49,216 bases of DNA from NCBI GenBank assembly GCA_902763865.1, contig CACWTR010000018.1, positions 1-49,216 on the forward strand, given 5' to 3'. Positions 1-8,060 of the stretch are shown one piece after another. Source of the stretch: an uncultured Bacteroidales bacterium. GTDB lineage: Bacteria > Bacteroidota > Bacteroidia > Bacteroidales > Bacteroidaceae. The notes under the pieces are model-generated. The model did not search any database and was not told the origin of the DNA. It was given only the letters and a program-made list of their open reading frames with translations. Every line of letters begins with the position of its first letter. Position 1 is the stretch's first letter. The position numbers were made by a program, and so were the translations under genes.

Positions 1-10
1 GTAAGCCCAT

Positions 11-147
11 AGCCCAGGGCATCGCCCTGGGTGGTCTATGTGACATAAGGCACGCCCTGAAAGGGCAAAAGACTTTCCTGTATTATTCTTTTGCCCCTTT
101 AGGGCGAAGGATGATATACGCTTTGCCCCAGGGCGATGCCCTGGGCT
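11..147. repeat. Nested palindromic repeat (REP/MITE-like)
   Basis: Two 20-bp arms (11-30 and 128-147) are perfect inverted repeats of each other, and each is itself a small hairpin (CCCAGGGC-atc-GCCCTGGG). Inside them lies a second inverted pair (53-72 and 87-106, 18 of 20 matching). The unit therefore folds as nested stems. It abuts the abnormal 3' end of the sigma-factor gene. The same genome encodes a REP-associated transposase (26910-28100), which could in principle mobilise such palindromes; that link is inference. Confidence 0.75.
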
Positions 148-153
148 GACAGC

Positions 154-705
154 TTACTGCCCTTTCAGGGTGCTGGTGGTACGACCCAGGATAATCATAA
201 AAAAATTGCTGCCGCCCTTAAAAGAAAGGTTGAAGTCTCCCTGCATACTGACGCTGACGTTCTTGGCTGAGATGCCCACGATGGCGCCAATCTCGTCGTA
301 GCTCATGTTCTCCAGCCATAGTAGTACGAGGGCACGGTCGATTGGCGGCAACTGGTTGATGCGCTGGCGCAGTATCTCCATCTGGCGTGAGTTCTGGTTG
401 TCCTCCTCGTAGGGGTTGATGTCCATCGTCAGCGGAATGGTCTTGTGGCGGTGACGCTTACGCTCCAGGCTGACGCAGACATTCAGGCAGATGCGGTATA
501 TCCATGTGCGCACATCGCTGCGATGCTCGAAGTTCGGCCAACTATGCCACAAGTTGATGAGGCACTCTTGATAGAGGTCGGCCACCTCGTCCTGGGCCTT
601 GCTGAACATATAGCAGACGGTGTAGATGGTTGCCTTGTGCGCTCGCACCTGCCGCTCAAATTCTTGCTCGTTCTGGTTCATTGTCTCAATGTATTTGTTC
701 GACAT
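154..705 (-). CDS. ECF-type RNA polymerase sigma factor, altered C-terminus
   Basis: A sigma-70 family (ECF) protein of about 183 residues. Region 2 is clear (YTVCYMFSKAQDEVADLYQE, then a W..F..RSD..TWIYRI segment), followed by region 4 (LPPIDRALVLLWLENMSYDEIG.IVGISAKNVSV). It would direct RNA polymerase to alternative promoters. The start MSNKYIE is chosen because the -7 box on the minus strand (723-730) lies just upstream; a longer open frame to 771 would begin upstream of the promoter. In homologues I recall, NVSV is followed by a basic helix completing region 4.2. Here it runs into an unrelated tail (SMQGDFNLSFKGG...LKGQ) that ends beside the palindromic repeat. The DNA-binding end may therefore have been replaced and activity impaired. 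Confidence 0.8.
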   Translation of the reverse strand: MSNKYIETMNQNEQEFERQVRAHKATIYTVCYMFSKAQDEVADLYQECLINLWHSWPNFEHRSDVRTWIYRICLNVCVSLERKRHRHKTIPLTMDINPYEEDNQNSRQMEILRQRINQLPPIDRALVLLWLENMSYDEIGAIVGISAKNVSVSMQGDFNLSFKGGSNFFMIILGRTTSTLKGQ

Positions 706-722
706 TTGTCCTTTAGTCGCCA

Positions 723-730
723 CAAAGGTA
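723..730 (-). promoter_or_regulatory. Bacteroidetes -7 box for the sigma factor
   Basis: TACCTTTG read on the minus strand, 18 bases before the ATG at 705. It matches the TAnnTTTG consensus of the Bacteroidetes primary sigma factor. I see no clear -33 TTTG at the usual spacing. Confidence 0.6.
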
Positions 731-781
731 CGATTTGCTACACGAAAAGACGAAAATAGTTCATAATTCAAGGAAATTTAG

Positions 782-789
782 TATCTTTG
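782..789 (+). promoter_or_regulatory. -7 box for the MutS-like gene
   Basis: TATCTTTG on the plus strand, 28 bases before the ATG at 817. A TTG codon inside this box extends the open frame but cannot be the start if this is the promoter. The sigma-factor and MutS-like genes are divergently transcribed from this region. Confidence 0.6.
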
Positions 790-816
790 ACCCCCCAAAA
801 TGATAATCCAGCAATT

Positions 817-2661
817 ATGACAGATATTCACGAGCAATACAGACAGACTTCTATGGCTTTAACTCCAAGGGAACTATACACCGAGCGCATCGCGGCGCTG
901 ACGGAGGAAATTCGGCAGCTGAACAAGCATAACCGGCTGGTGGTGCTGTTAGAGTTGTCGGCCATCGCCTTGGCTATTGGTTGCGTCGTGGCTTATACGA
1001 TGTGGAGCAACGTGGCGGAGCTGGTGGTGGCAGTATTGTTCATCGCAGCTTATGTGGCGATACGAAGGCGAGACAGTAGGAACAGCCGGATGGCGGAAGA
1101 GAAGGAGAGCCTGCGCAGCGTGTATCAGAAGGAACTGAACTATCTCGACGGCGACTTCTCCGGCTTTGCGTCGGGAGAACAATATATCAATCCTCGACAT
1201 GCGTTCACGCTCGACCTTGACATCTTCGGGCCGCAATCACTCTTTCATCGCATCAACCGCACCGTGACAACCGGCGGCAGCGATTTCCTGGCAAAGGAAC
1301 TGTCCGAGACGCGGGTGAGGACTATTGACGAGATTGAGGCGCGACGCGAGGCCATCAGCGAACTGTCGGAAAGGGAGCCGCTGCGGACGGCTTTCATGGC
1401 GCAGGGTTGTGAGCGGCAGATTGATACTACAGATATTCTTGAAGCCTTGCACGCGGTGCAACAGATTCAGATATCTCGCCTTGCTGCCCATCGGTTCACT
1501 CATATTGCAGCCGTTGGAAGCATCATCGTCTTCTATGGACTGCTGGCCGGAGCCATTTTTGGTCCGCTGTCTGCTTCGTTCCCCCTGTTATGGGTACTGT
1601 TCCAGATCCTGGCGGTCTATCTCCTTTTTGGCCGAACGCTGAAGCGCATCAATCAGAGCATCAACATCATCCTGCCGCGACTGAGCACCTACGTCAACAT
1701 GATCATGCTGATTGTGACCTCCGACCTGAAGAGCCGGGAGGGGCGTGACATCATCAACCATTTGTCTGCCGACAAGCAGGATGCCCTCAGATCTTTCCGA
1801 CTGCTGAAGGGCATCATCAATGCGCTCGACCAGCGCAATGAGATATGGGTGCCCATCTCCAATGCCCTCTATCTGGCCGACTACTTCATCGTGCGCCGTT
1901 TCCTGCTTTGGCAAGACCGCTACATGGGGCATATCGATGAGTGGATAGCTGCCGTGAGCCATTTCGACGCGCTGGTGTCGATGGCCGCGTTCCGCTACAA
2001 CGAACCGGCGGCTACGGATGCCGAACTGGTGGATGCCGACGAGGTGGTCTACGAGGCGTGCGGACTCTATCATCCGTTCCTCGGACAAAAGGCCGTGCGC
2101 AACGACTTCACCATCGCCGATTGCCACTATTACATCATCACCGGCGCAAATATGGCGGGCAAGAGCACCTTCCTCCGCTCCATTGGTATCAACTACGTGC
2201 TGGCCACTTGTGGTATGCCCGTCTTTGCCGACAGCCTGCGCGTCTCGCTCTTCTCGCTGTTCAGCAGCATGCGCACCACCGACGACCTCGCCCACGGCAT
2301 CAGTTATTTCAATGCCGAACTGCTCCGTCTGCAACAGCTCATCGGGACCTGCCGGCAGAACCGCCACACGCTCATCATCCTCGACGAAATCCTGAAGGGC
2401 ACCAACTCGCTCGACAAGCTCAATGGCTCGCGCCTGTTCCTCCAGTCCGTCACATCACTCCCCATCACGGGCATCATCGCCACCCACGACCTCGAGCTCT
2501 CGAAGATGCAGGAGCAGTATCCCTCCCGCTTCCACAACTACTGCTTCGAAATCCAACTCTCCGACGAAATCACTTACACCTATCGCCTCTCCGAGGGTGT
2601 GGCCCGCAACCAGAATGCCACGTATCTGCTGAAGAATATTTTGAAGTCAGCATTAAGATGA
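817..2661 (+). CDS. Membrane-anchored MutS-family ATPase
   Basis: A 614-residue protein with a C-terminal MutS domain V ATPase. The Walker A motif is GANMAGKST (near residue 445), the Walker B/signature region is DEILKGTNS..D, and an ATH-DLELS switch motif follows. Two hydrophobic regions (about 40-83 and 223-270) would insert in the membrane. The mismatch-recognition N-terminal domain of true MutS is absent. It belongs to the short Bacteroidetes MutS-like proteins whose function is not established, so classical mismatch repair should not be assumed. The start at 817 follows from the -7 box at 782-789. It is transcribed divergently from the sigma factor. Confidence 0.85.
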   Translation: MTDIHEQYRQTSMALTPRELYTERIAALTEEIRQLNKHNRLVVLLELSAIALAIGCVVAYTMWSNVAELVVAVLFIAAYVAIRRRDSRNSRMAEEKESLRSVYQKELNYLDGDFSGFASGEQYINPRHAFTLDLDIFGPQSLFHRINRTVTTGGSDFLAKELSETRVRTIDEIEARREAISELSEREPLRTAFMAQGCERQIDTTDILEALHAVQQIQISRLAAHRFTHIAAVGSIIVFYGLLAGAIFGPLSASFPLLWVLFQILAVYLLFGRTLKRINQSINIILPRLSTYVNMIMLIVTSDLKSREGRDIINHLSADKQDALRSFRLLKGIINALDQRNEIWVPISNALYLADYFIVRRFLLWQDRYMGHIDEWIAAVSHFDALVSMAAFRYNEPAATDAELVDADEVVYEACGLYHPFLGQKAVRNDFTIADCHYYIITGANMAGKSTFLRSIGINYVLATCGMPVFADSLRVSLFSLFSSMRTTDDLAHGISYFNAELLRLQQLIGTCRQNRHTLIILDEILKGTNSLDKLNGSRLFLQSVTSLPITGIIATHDLELSKMQEQYPSRFHNYCFEIQLSDEITYTYRLSEGVARNQNATYLLKNILKSALR

Positions 2662-2670
2662 AATAACACA

Positions 2671-3002
2671 CTATTGCGATATCCTACTTAGTGCGTTTTC
2701 CCGTTTGTCCAATAAAGCGCAGTAGTCTGCCTTCATCTGCTCTGGAAGAAATGACCGGGTGATGAGTTCTTTCCATTGAGGAAGGTAACTCTTCATCCGT
2801 TCTATCATTTTCTCTGCTACGGCAGCAGGAATACCGCTTTGGGTGAAGACTGTCATGAAGGTGTCAGGGGCATTGTAGGACTTACAGGGGTTGCGCCCTC
2901 TCGCGCAAGGTACTCCTTGGCGTAGCAGAAATGATACCCCTCTTCATCCTCAGTGAGCGTGCCACAGAAGACATCGTTGACATAGATACCGGCTTGTTTC
3001 AT
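2671..3002 (-). pseudogene. hipA remnant with internal deletion
   Basis: The ATG at 3002 opens a HipA N-terminal-domain frame (MKQAGIYVNDVFCGTLTEDE, then YHFCYAKEYLAREGATPVS) that stops at 2853 after 49 codons. A second frame, starting at 2856 with an ATGA overlap, carries a HipA kinase C-terminus (AAVAEKMIERMKSYLPQWKE, then LITRSFLPEQMKADY). Everything between, including the kinase catalytic core, is missing. The simplest reading is a deletion joining the start and end of a HipA-type toxin; in some Bacteroidales the N-domain and kinase are separate genes (HipS/HipT-like). The ATG at 3002 overlaps the hipB stop by ATGA, showing the ancestral operon. Confidence 0.75.
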
Positions 3003-3202
3003 ACGACATCAGTCTTTACGGGTCCAAGATGTTCGCCAAACAAGGCCAGCACATCATTCACCTTGTCCATCCTCAGTGTCTGCTTACCTTGCTCAAGGTC
3101 TCTTACAAACCTGAGGCCCACGCCGGCCCTCTCAGCCAATTCCACTTGGGAAAGGCCGTTTTTCTTTCGCTTTTGTTTGATATGTTCCGATAGAGTCAAC
3201 AT
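2999..3202 (-). CDS. hipB: HipB-like XRE-family antitoxin/repressor
   Basis: A 67-residue helix-turn-helix protein. The HTH core is LSQVELAERAGVGLRFVRDL, typical of the HipB/Y4mF antitoxin branch. Its partner would be the HipA kinase, which survives only as a deleted remnant directly downstream with ATGA overlap, so this is an orphan repressor. The start MLTLSEHIKQ at 3202 is preferred over an upstream codon at 3226, which overlaps the -7 box (3224-3231). A perfect 11-bp inverted repeat upstream (3258-3268/3289-3299) is a plausible autoregulatory operator. Confidence 0.85.
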   Translation of the reverse strand: MLTLSEHIKQKRKKNGLSQVELAERAGVGLRFVRDLEQGKQTLRMDKVNDVLALFGEHLGPVKTDVV

Positions 3203-3223
3203 TAAATTATACCTTAACGGGTG

Positions 3224-3299
3224 CAAAGATATAAATTAATTGCGAATAATATATCAATTCGGGTATAAATTTGGATGAAACATCAAAATTATACCCGAA
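3224..3299 (-). promoter_or_regulatory. hipB promoter and probable operator
   Basis: The -7 box TATCTTTG (minus strand, 3224-3231) is followed upstream by a perfect inverted repeat TTCGGGTATAA (3258-3268) / TTATACCCGAA (3289-3299) with a 20-base spacer. HipB proteins bind inverted repeats to repress their own operon, so autoregulation is likely. The assignment is inferred from position and symmetry. Confidence 0.55.
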
Positions 3300-3333
3300 C
3301 TGACGTAATAAAGCAGTTGTGACTATCTAACGG

Positions 3334-3627
3334 TCACGTCTTTTTCACATTCAGATAGCTTTTTAGTGCTTTCACGTAATCCTCAAAGGCTTTCAGCCCA
3401 ACAGGCGTGATGTGGCAGAGTGTACAGGGCTTCTTGCCCTTGAAGGTCTTCTCTACCTCAATGTAGCCTGCCGCCGACAGCTTGTCTATCTGCACACTCA
3501 GGTTGCCCGCCGTGGCTCCCGTCTGCTCCTTGATGTAGGGGAACTCGGCTTCCTCGGTGCTGATGAGCAGCGACACTACGGCTAGTCGCAGCTCTGAGTG
3601 CAGCAGGGGGTCTAATGGCTTGAACAT
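3334..3627 (-). CDS. Winged-helix transcriptional regulator
   Basis: A 97-residue protein with a winged-helix fold of the HTH_34 type: LHSELRLAVVSLL..., recognition region TGATAGNLSVQIDKLSAAGY, then a wing with TFKGKKPCTLCHITPVGLKAF. It likely binds DNA as a dimer. It starts 3 bases after the membrane-protein gene stop, so the two are co-transcribed. This regulator/membrane-protein pair is common in Bacteroidetes and probably governs its own operon. The CTLC cysteine pair may be structural or redox-active; this is not resolved from sequence. Confidence 0.75.
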   Translation of the reverse strand: MFKPLDPLLHSELRLAVVSLLISTEEAEFPYIKEQTGATAGNLSVQIDKLSAAGYIEVEKTFKGKKPCTLCHITPVGLKAFEDYVKALKSYLNVKKT

Positions 3628-3630
3628 AGG

Positions 3631-4311
3631 CTACGAGTTTTTCAGTTTCAGGCCGGGGAGCGTCAGACCGATGAATGCTAAGACAGTGACGATGAAGGCA
3701 GGGATGATGCCGTGGGCAAAGCCTATGTAGCTAGCATGGGTATAAGGAACCAACCACACGGTCAGTGTCTCCGAGACGTAGAACGACTCCCAGACGAAGC
3801 CACCGATTCCACCCACAATGCCGCACCACACCATCCAACGACTCTTCAATATGTAACCGTTGATGGTAATGGTTATGCCCATGAGCAGGAGCACGACACG
3901 AAGGGGTTGAATCATCATACGCATATAGACTTCGGGCTGCTCGAAGTGTGACATCAGCATGTTATACAGGATGCCGAACACTAAGTATGCGAGTGCAAAG
4001 ATACCGAAAGCCTGCCAAGTCTTATCGACCATCGAACTGACCAGGCTGGCGGGAACTTTCGGCTTGCCTCTCTTTGCGTAGCGGTCAGCAGCAAAGATAG
4101 TGATGGGCAGTAGGATGTACATCAGATACCAAGCCGTGTTGGTCGTAAAAAAGATAAGGATACCTATAAGAATGGCCATCCCCATTGTGCATAGCCCGGC
4201 CACGTAGAGTGACAGTCCAGTGTCCTTTGCCACCATCTGGCGGCTGCGCTCTATCTGCTCCGTGATAATCTCCAGACTGCGCTCGGCAGTCATGTTATTC
4301 TTTTCTTCCAT
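3631..4311 (-). CDS. Multi-pass membrane protein of unknown function
   Basis: A 226-residue protein with a short soluble N-terminus (MTAERSLEIITEQIERSRQM) and about six hydrophobic segments, for example GMAILIGILIFFTT and VVLLLMGITITINGYIL. The start MEEKNN at 4311 is chosen because the upstream extension to 4416 reads into the promoter (4421-4428) and is poor in protein-like character. It is the first gene of a two-gene operon with the winged-helix regulator. I do not recognise a specific function. Confidence 0.7.
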   Translation of the reverse strand: MEEKNNMTAERSLEIITEQIERSRQMVAKDTGLSLYVAGLCTMGMAILIGILIFFTTNTAWYLMYILLPITIFAADRYAKRGKPKVPASLVSSMVDKTWQAFGIFALAYLVFGILYNMLMSHFEQPEVYMRMMIQPLRVVLLLMGITITINGYILKSRWMVWCGIVGGIGGFVWESFYVSETLTVWLVPYTHASYIGFAHGIIPAFIVTVLAFIGLTLPGLKLKNS

Positions 4312-4420
4312 TGTTGTTTCATTTTTTAAGTGATGTTCTACTTTTTGTTTACTGCTCTCTGGCCTCGTCCGTGCTCCTGCAGAAAGCACGTCTTCGGCCA
4401 TTTGTGTCCGGTTCACGCTG

Positions 4421-4428
4421 CAAAGATA
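4421..4428 (-). promoter_or_regulatory. -7 box for the membrane protein/regulator operon
   Basis: TATCTTTG read on the minus strand, leaving a leader of about 100 bases before the ATG at 4311. Confidence 0.5.
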
Positions 4429-4556
4429 GACAAGTTTATAATATAAACCAAATTATTTCATAGATATTTTTGTTCTTGTTGCAGCTTTTTAACATTTGGC
4501 TTAGAATAAGGAGCGTGGGGAAAAGGAATACGGAGTGCAGTGTTGCTGCGCTCTTC

Positions 4557-6206
4557 TTATGTTTTCTGCGGCTTCAGGCCCAGTTCTTTTGCCTTTTCGA
4601 GCATGAACTGGAAGGCGGCGGCATGGTCGTTGGGGATGACGGAGTCCCAGATGGCATCCTTGACGGCTTGCTTCAGGATGCCTATCTCGCGGCAAGGCTT
4701 GAGGCCGAAGGTCTCCATGATTTCCTCGCCAGTAATGGGGTTGTGCCAGGTGCGGTAGTTGTCGCGTGCCTGGAGGTCGGTGAGTTTTTCGCGGACAAGC
4801 TGGAAGTTATCGAGGAAGCGTCGTTTCTTCTCGCGGTTCTTGCTGGTGATGTCTGCCTCGCAGAGTCGCATCAGGTCGTCGATGTCCTCGCCGGCCTCGA
4901 AGAGGAGGCGGCGCACGGCGCTGTCCGTCACGACGTCGTCGGCAATGGCAATGGGCCGCATGTGCAGGCCGACGAGTTTCTCCACGTAGGCCATGCGCTC
5001 GTCTGTCGGCAGTTTCATGCGGCGGAAGAGCGGCGCCACCATCTTCTGTCCGATGTAGTTGTGGTTGTGGAACGTCCAGCCGGCCTGGTTGTCCCATCGC
5101 TTGCTCCTTGGCTTGCCAATGTCGTGCAGGAGGGCGGCCCAGCGCAAGAAGAGGCCAGCCCCAGCCTCACCCCCGACCCCTCTCCCGTGGGAGAGGGGAG
5201 TGGGCTGCTGGTATCTCCCCTCTCCTGCGGGAGAGGGGTCGGGGGTGAGGCTAATGTTATCCAGCACCTCGAGGGTGTGGTAGAAGTTGTCCTTGTGTGC
5301 GCGGCCATTGCGTGTTTCTACGCCTTCCAAGGCTGCCACTTCCGGCAGGATGATGGGCAGCAGCCCGCTGCGGCTCAGCTCGATGAAACCGATGCTGGGC
5401 GCGGGGGTCATCATTATCTTGTTCAGTTCGTCGATGATGCGTTCCTGCGAGATGATTTTGATGCGCTCGGCATTGCGGCGGAGTGCTTCCTGAGTCTCGT
5501 CATCAATCTGGAAGCGCAGCTGTGTGGCGAAGCGGATGCAGCGCATCATGCGCAGGGGGTCGTCGCTGAAGGTGATGTCGGGGTCGAGTGGCGTGGCGAT
5601 GATGCCGTCCTCCAGGTCGAGCAGGCCGTCGAAGAGGTCGATGAACTCGCCGTAGCGTTCCTTGTTGAGGCAGAAGGCCAGGGCGTTGATGGTGAAGTCA
5701 CGGCGGTGCAGGTCGTCGTCGAGCGTGCCGTTCTCTACGATAGGCTTACGGCTGTTCCGCTGGTAGCTCTCGCGTCGTGCCCCCACGAATTCTACCTCCT
5801 GATCGTGCCATTTGAGTTGTGCGGTGCCGAAGTTGCGGAAGATGCTGACGTGAGCGCCTCGTCCCAAGTTCTTGGCAAGGGCTTGGGCGAGACGAATGCC
5901 GGGCCCCGGCTCTGGCCTCACCCCCGACCCCTCTCCCGTGGGAGAGGGGAGTGGGCAGCTGTTATCTCCCCTCTCTTGCGGGAGAGGGGTCGGGGGGGAG
6001 GCTACCACGCAGTCAATATCCTTCGACGGGCGCTCCAGGATGATGTCGCGGACGTAGCCGCCAACGACGTAGCATTCCAGTCCCAGCGTGTCGGCCTTCT
6101 CGCCGATGCGCCGCAACAGCGGATTGTCGATGAGGGGGAGTGGGTCAGTCTGCCGCTCGCGCCCACGGAAGTTGTCGTATTCCTGTATGGCTTCCCGTAT
6201 GGTCAT
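4557..6206 (-). CDS. cca: CCA-adding tRNA nucleotidyltransferase with two palindromic-element inserts
   Basis: A 549-residue enzyme that adds or repairs the 3' CCA of tRNAs. The class II nucleotidyltransferase head is present: GGYVRD (49-54), catalytic DID (63-65), RRDFTINALAF, and DDPLRMMRCIRFA. An HD domain follows (HKDNFYHTLEVLDNIS ... ALLHDIGKPRS). Two Pro/Gly-rich segments absent from the family interrupt it. Residues about 69-98 lie only three residues after the catalytic DID strand, and residues about 319-348 lie just before the HD motif. They are translations of two nearly identical 86-bp palindromic elements (5916-6001 and 5165-5250), read in two different frames. All family motifs remain in frame, so the enzyme is presumably active despite about 60 extra residues. 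Confidence 0.93.
   Translation of the reverse strand: MTIREAIQEYDNFRGRERQTDPLPLIDNPLLRRIGEKADTLGLECYVVGGYVRDIILERPSKDIDCVVASPPTPLPQERGDNSCPLPSPTGEGSGVRPEPGPGIRLAQALAKNLGRGAHVSIFRNFGTAQLKWHDQEVEFVGARRESYQRNSRKPIVENGTLDDDLHRRDFTINALAFCLNKERYGEFIDLFDGLLDLEDGIIATPLDPDITFSDDPLRMMRCIRFATQLRFQIDDETQEALRRNAERIKIISQERIIDELNKIMMTPAPSIGFIELSRSGLLPIILPEVAALEGVETRNGRAHKDNFYHTLEVLDNISLTPDPSPAGEGRYQQPTPLSHGRGVGGEAGAGLFLRWAALLHDIGKPRSKRWDNQAGWTFHNHNYIGQKMVAPLFRRMKLPTDERMAYVEKLVGLHMRPIAIADDVVTDSAVRRLLFEAGEDIDDLMRLCEADITSKNREKKRRFLDNFQLVREKLTDLQARDNYRTWHNPITGEEIMETFGLKPCREIGILKQAVKDAIWDSVIPNDHAAAFQFMLEKAKELGLKPQKT
5165..5250. repeat. 86-bp T-shaped palindromic element, copy 1 (inside cca)
   Basis: Architecture 12+22+18+22+12. 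The outer stem is CCTCACCCCCGA (5165-5176) with TCGGGGGTGAGG (5239-5250). Two inner hairpins sit at 5177-5198 (10-bp stem, 2-base loop) and 5217-5238, separated by an 18-base linker. It is translated on the minus strand within cca without a stop or net frameshift (LTPDPSPAGEG...). Confidence 0.9.
5916..6001. repeat. 86-bp T-shaped palindromic element, copy 2 (inside cca)
   Basis: Same length and design as the copy at 5165-5250: outer arms 5916-5927/5990-6001 with one mismatch, hairpins 5928-5949 and 5968-5989, and an 18-base linker nearly identical to copy 1. It lies in the same orientation but in a different codon phase of cca, giving a different peptide (SPPTPLPQERG...). Confidence 0.9.
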
Positions 6207-6212
6207 CTTCTC

Positions 6213-6557
6213 TTAATTGTGATTTGCTTTCAGGTCTTCCTGCAACTTGCGTTCATAGAATTGCTTCTTGACGTTGAGCCGCTTCCATTCCTCGCCTGTG
6301 ACGAGGCGCAGGCTGTCGGCGGCGGCATTCATCTCGATGCTGTCAAGCAGGAGGATGGCTTGCTCCCGTGCCTTGATTGCCGTGGGGCAGTTGCGGCGAA
6401 GGGAGAAGATGGTGTCGCGTGCTTCGTTCCAGAGGTGATGGTGGAGGGCATAGCGGGCTTCCCTCAGCATGGCTGCGGCGCGTTCTTCTGAGGTATCGGC
6501 GGTGCAGGCCGTCAGCATGGCGGCAGTCATCAGAGATAGTATGAGGTGATGTTTCAT
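6213..6557 (-). CDS. Small lipoprotein, unknown function
   Basis: A 114-residue protein with a lipoprotein signal (MKHHLILSLMTAAMLTAC, lipobox LTAC). The mature part is helical and charged (AAAMLREARYALHHHLWNEA, then CPTAIKAREQAILLLDSIEM). It probably resides in the outer or inner membrane facing the periplasm. The start at 6557 is set by the signal peptide. The 41 bases upstream, back to rseP, are a short degenerate CCCATAA-type repeat. It lies between rseP and cca in a minus-strand series with small gaps. Confidence 0.75.
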   Translation of the reverse strand: MKHHLILSLMTAAMLTACTADTSEERAAAMLREARYALHHHLWNEARDTIFSLRRNCPTAIKAREQAILLLDSIEMNAAADSLRLVTGEEWKRLNVKKQFYERKLQEDLKANHN

Positions 6558-6598
6558 GGGTTTTATGGGACTTATATGTCTTATGGGTTTTATGGGTT

Positions 6599-8020
6599 TT
6601 ACAGCCCGAAGAGGGGCAGAATGAAGTTTCGGATGTCGTTGCTCATGGCAAGGAGCATGAGGGCGATGATGATGCCGATGCCTATCTTCTCGATCCACTC
6701 CATTGCCTTGTCGGAGGGTTGGCGTCCGGTGATGCCTTCGTAGAAGAGCAGCACGATGTGTCCGCCGTCCAGTCCCGGGATGGGCAGGATGTTCATGACG
6801 GCCAGTATGATGCTGATGAAGGCTGTGAGGAGCCAGAACTGCTGCCAGTCCCACGAAGCGGGGAAGATGTTGCCGATGGTGATGAAGGAGCCGACGCTCT
6901 TGGCTCCGTCGGCACTTGCCACGTACTTGAGGTCGCTGACATAGCTCTTGAGGATGCGCCATCCGTAGTCAAGGCCTGCCGGGATGCAGGAGGCCAGGGT
7001 GTAGTCGAGATGGCGTGTCTCGAAATTGGGGAAGTGGCGCGTGACTCCCATCATGTAGTTTTCGTCGAGCTGGAGCTGCAAGGTGTCCGTGCGGCTCTGG
7101 TCGGCACTGGCAACCACGGCCATGAGTGTGCGCCATTGCAGGCTGTCGGCTGCCGTGCAGTCGGGGGATGAGAGCACGTCCTGGCGGCGCAGTGTCACTT
7201 CATAGTCGAAGTCGGCCCAAGTGGAAATCTCCTTCCCGTTGACGCTGACAAGTCTCATGCCGGCAATGATGCCTGCTTTGTCTGCCGCAGAGCCGGGGAC
7301 GACGGAGTCGATGTAGGCTTCGGCCAGGGGAGCGAGGAACTGCGGCTGCGTCTGAATCATTTTCAGCAGCGAGAGACCATCCTCGGGCATCGTCAGTTCT
7401 ATCTCTTCGCCTTGCCGCAGGACGGTGACGGTCTTGGCATTGGCGATGGTGCGCATCACCGGTCCGAGGCTGAACTCTGCTATCTCCTTGCCGTCGGCAC
7501 GGACGGGAATGTCGCCGTCGCGGAAGCCGATGGCATGCGCCTGTTCGTTGTACTGGAAGCCGTTCTCGATGCTTGTCATCGGTATGTAGTCGCGTCCCCA
7601 TGCCAGGAGCACGAGGGAGTAGATGACCCAGGCGGTAATGAGGTTCATCAGCACGCCGCCGAACATGATGAAGAAGCGTTGCCATACGGGTTTCGAGCGG
7701 AACTCGTTGGGTTGTGCGGGCTGCTTCATCTGCTCGAGGTCCATGCTTTCATCGACCATGCCGGCTATCTTGACGTAGCCTCCCAGGGGAATCCAGCCGA
7801 TGCCGTACTCCGTCTCGTTCCTTGCGATGCGCGGGAAGAGGCGGGCAAACCACCGGGACTTTGTGCTGAAGAGGTGGAACTTGTAGTCGAAGAACATGTA
7901 GAACTTCTCCACCTTCACGCCGAAGAGCTTGGAGAAGCCGAAGTGACCGCCTTCGTGCAGGACGACCAGCAGGCTGAGGCAGCACAGGAGCTGCAGGGCT
8001 TTTATGAGTACTGTTTCCAT
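6599..8020 (-). CDS. rseP: RIP-type site-2 metalloprotease RseP
   Basis: A 473-residue intramembrane zinc protease. The HEGGH motif (LVVLHEGGHFGFSKLFGVKV) lies in the first membrane helix and the second metal-binding motif MNILPIPGLDGGH near the C-terminus. A PDZ-like segment (PGSAADKAGIIAGMRLVSVNGKEI) lies between. It would cleave membrane-bound anti-sigma factors or remnant signal peptides. It follows dxr with a 40-base gap, the usual Bacteroidales order dxr-rseP. Confidence 0.93.
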   Translation of the reverse strand: METVLIKALQLLCCLSLLVVLHEGGHFGFSKLFGVKVEKFYMFFDYKFHLFSTKSRWFARLFPRIARNETEYGIGWIPLGGYVKIAGMVDESMDLEQMKQPAQPNEFRSKPVWQRFFIMFGGVLMNLITAWVIYSLVLLAWGRDYIPMTSIENGFQYNEQAHAIGFRDGDIPVRADGKEIAEFSLGPVMRTIANAKTVTVLRQGEEIELTMPEDGLSLLKMIQTQPQFLAPLAEAYIDSVVPGSAADKAGIIAGMRLVSVNGKEISTWADFDYEVTLRRQDVLSSPDCTAADSLQWRTLMAVVASADQSRTDTLQLQLDENYMMGVTRHFPNFETRHLDYTLASCIPAGLDYGWRILKSYVSDLKYVASADGAKSVGSFITIGNIFPASWDWQQFWLLTAFISIILAVMNILPIPGLDGGHIVLLFYEGITGRQPSDKAMEWIEKIGIGIIIALMLLAMSNDIRNFILPLFGL

Positions 8021-8060
8021 ATTTACGGTTTAATCCTTTACCTTATTATATATATAGTAA

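Noticed and set aside
2671-2856. Independent 61-residue gene
   Set aside because: It reads as the HipA C-terminus and lies next to the HipA N-terminus; a deletion remnant explains it better.
4470-6491. Long open frame (673 codons) on the plus strand opposite cca
   Set aside because: It is antisense to a clearly conserved enzyme, has no domain, and its openness follows from the GC-rich codon use of cca on the minus strand.
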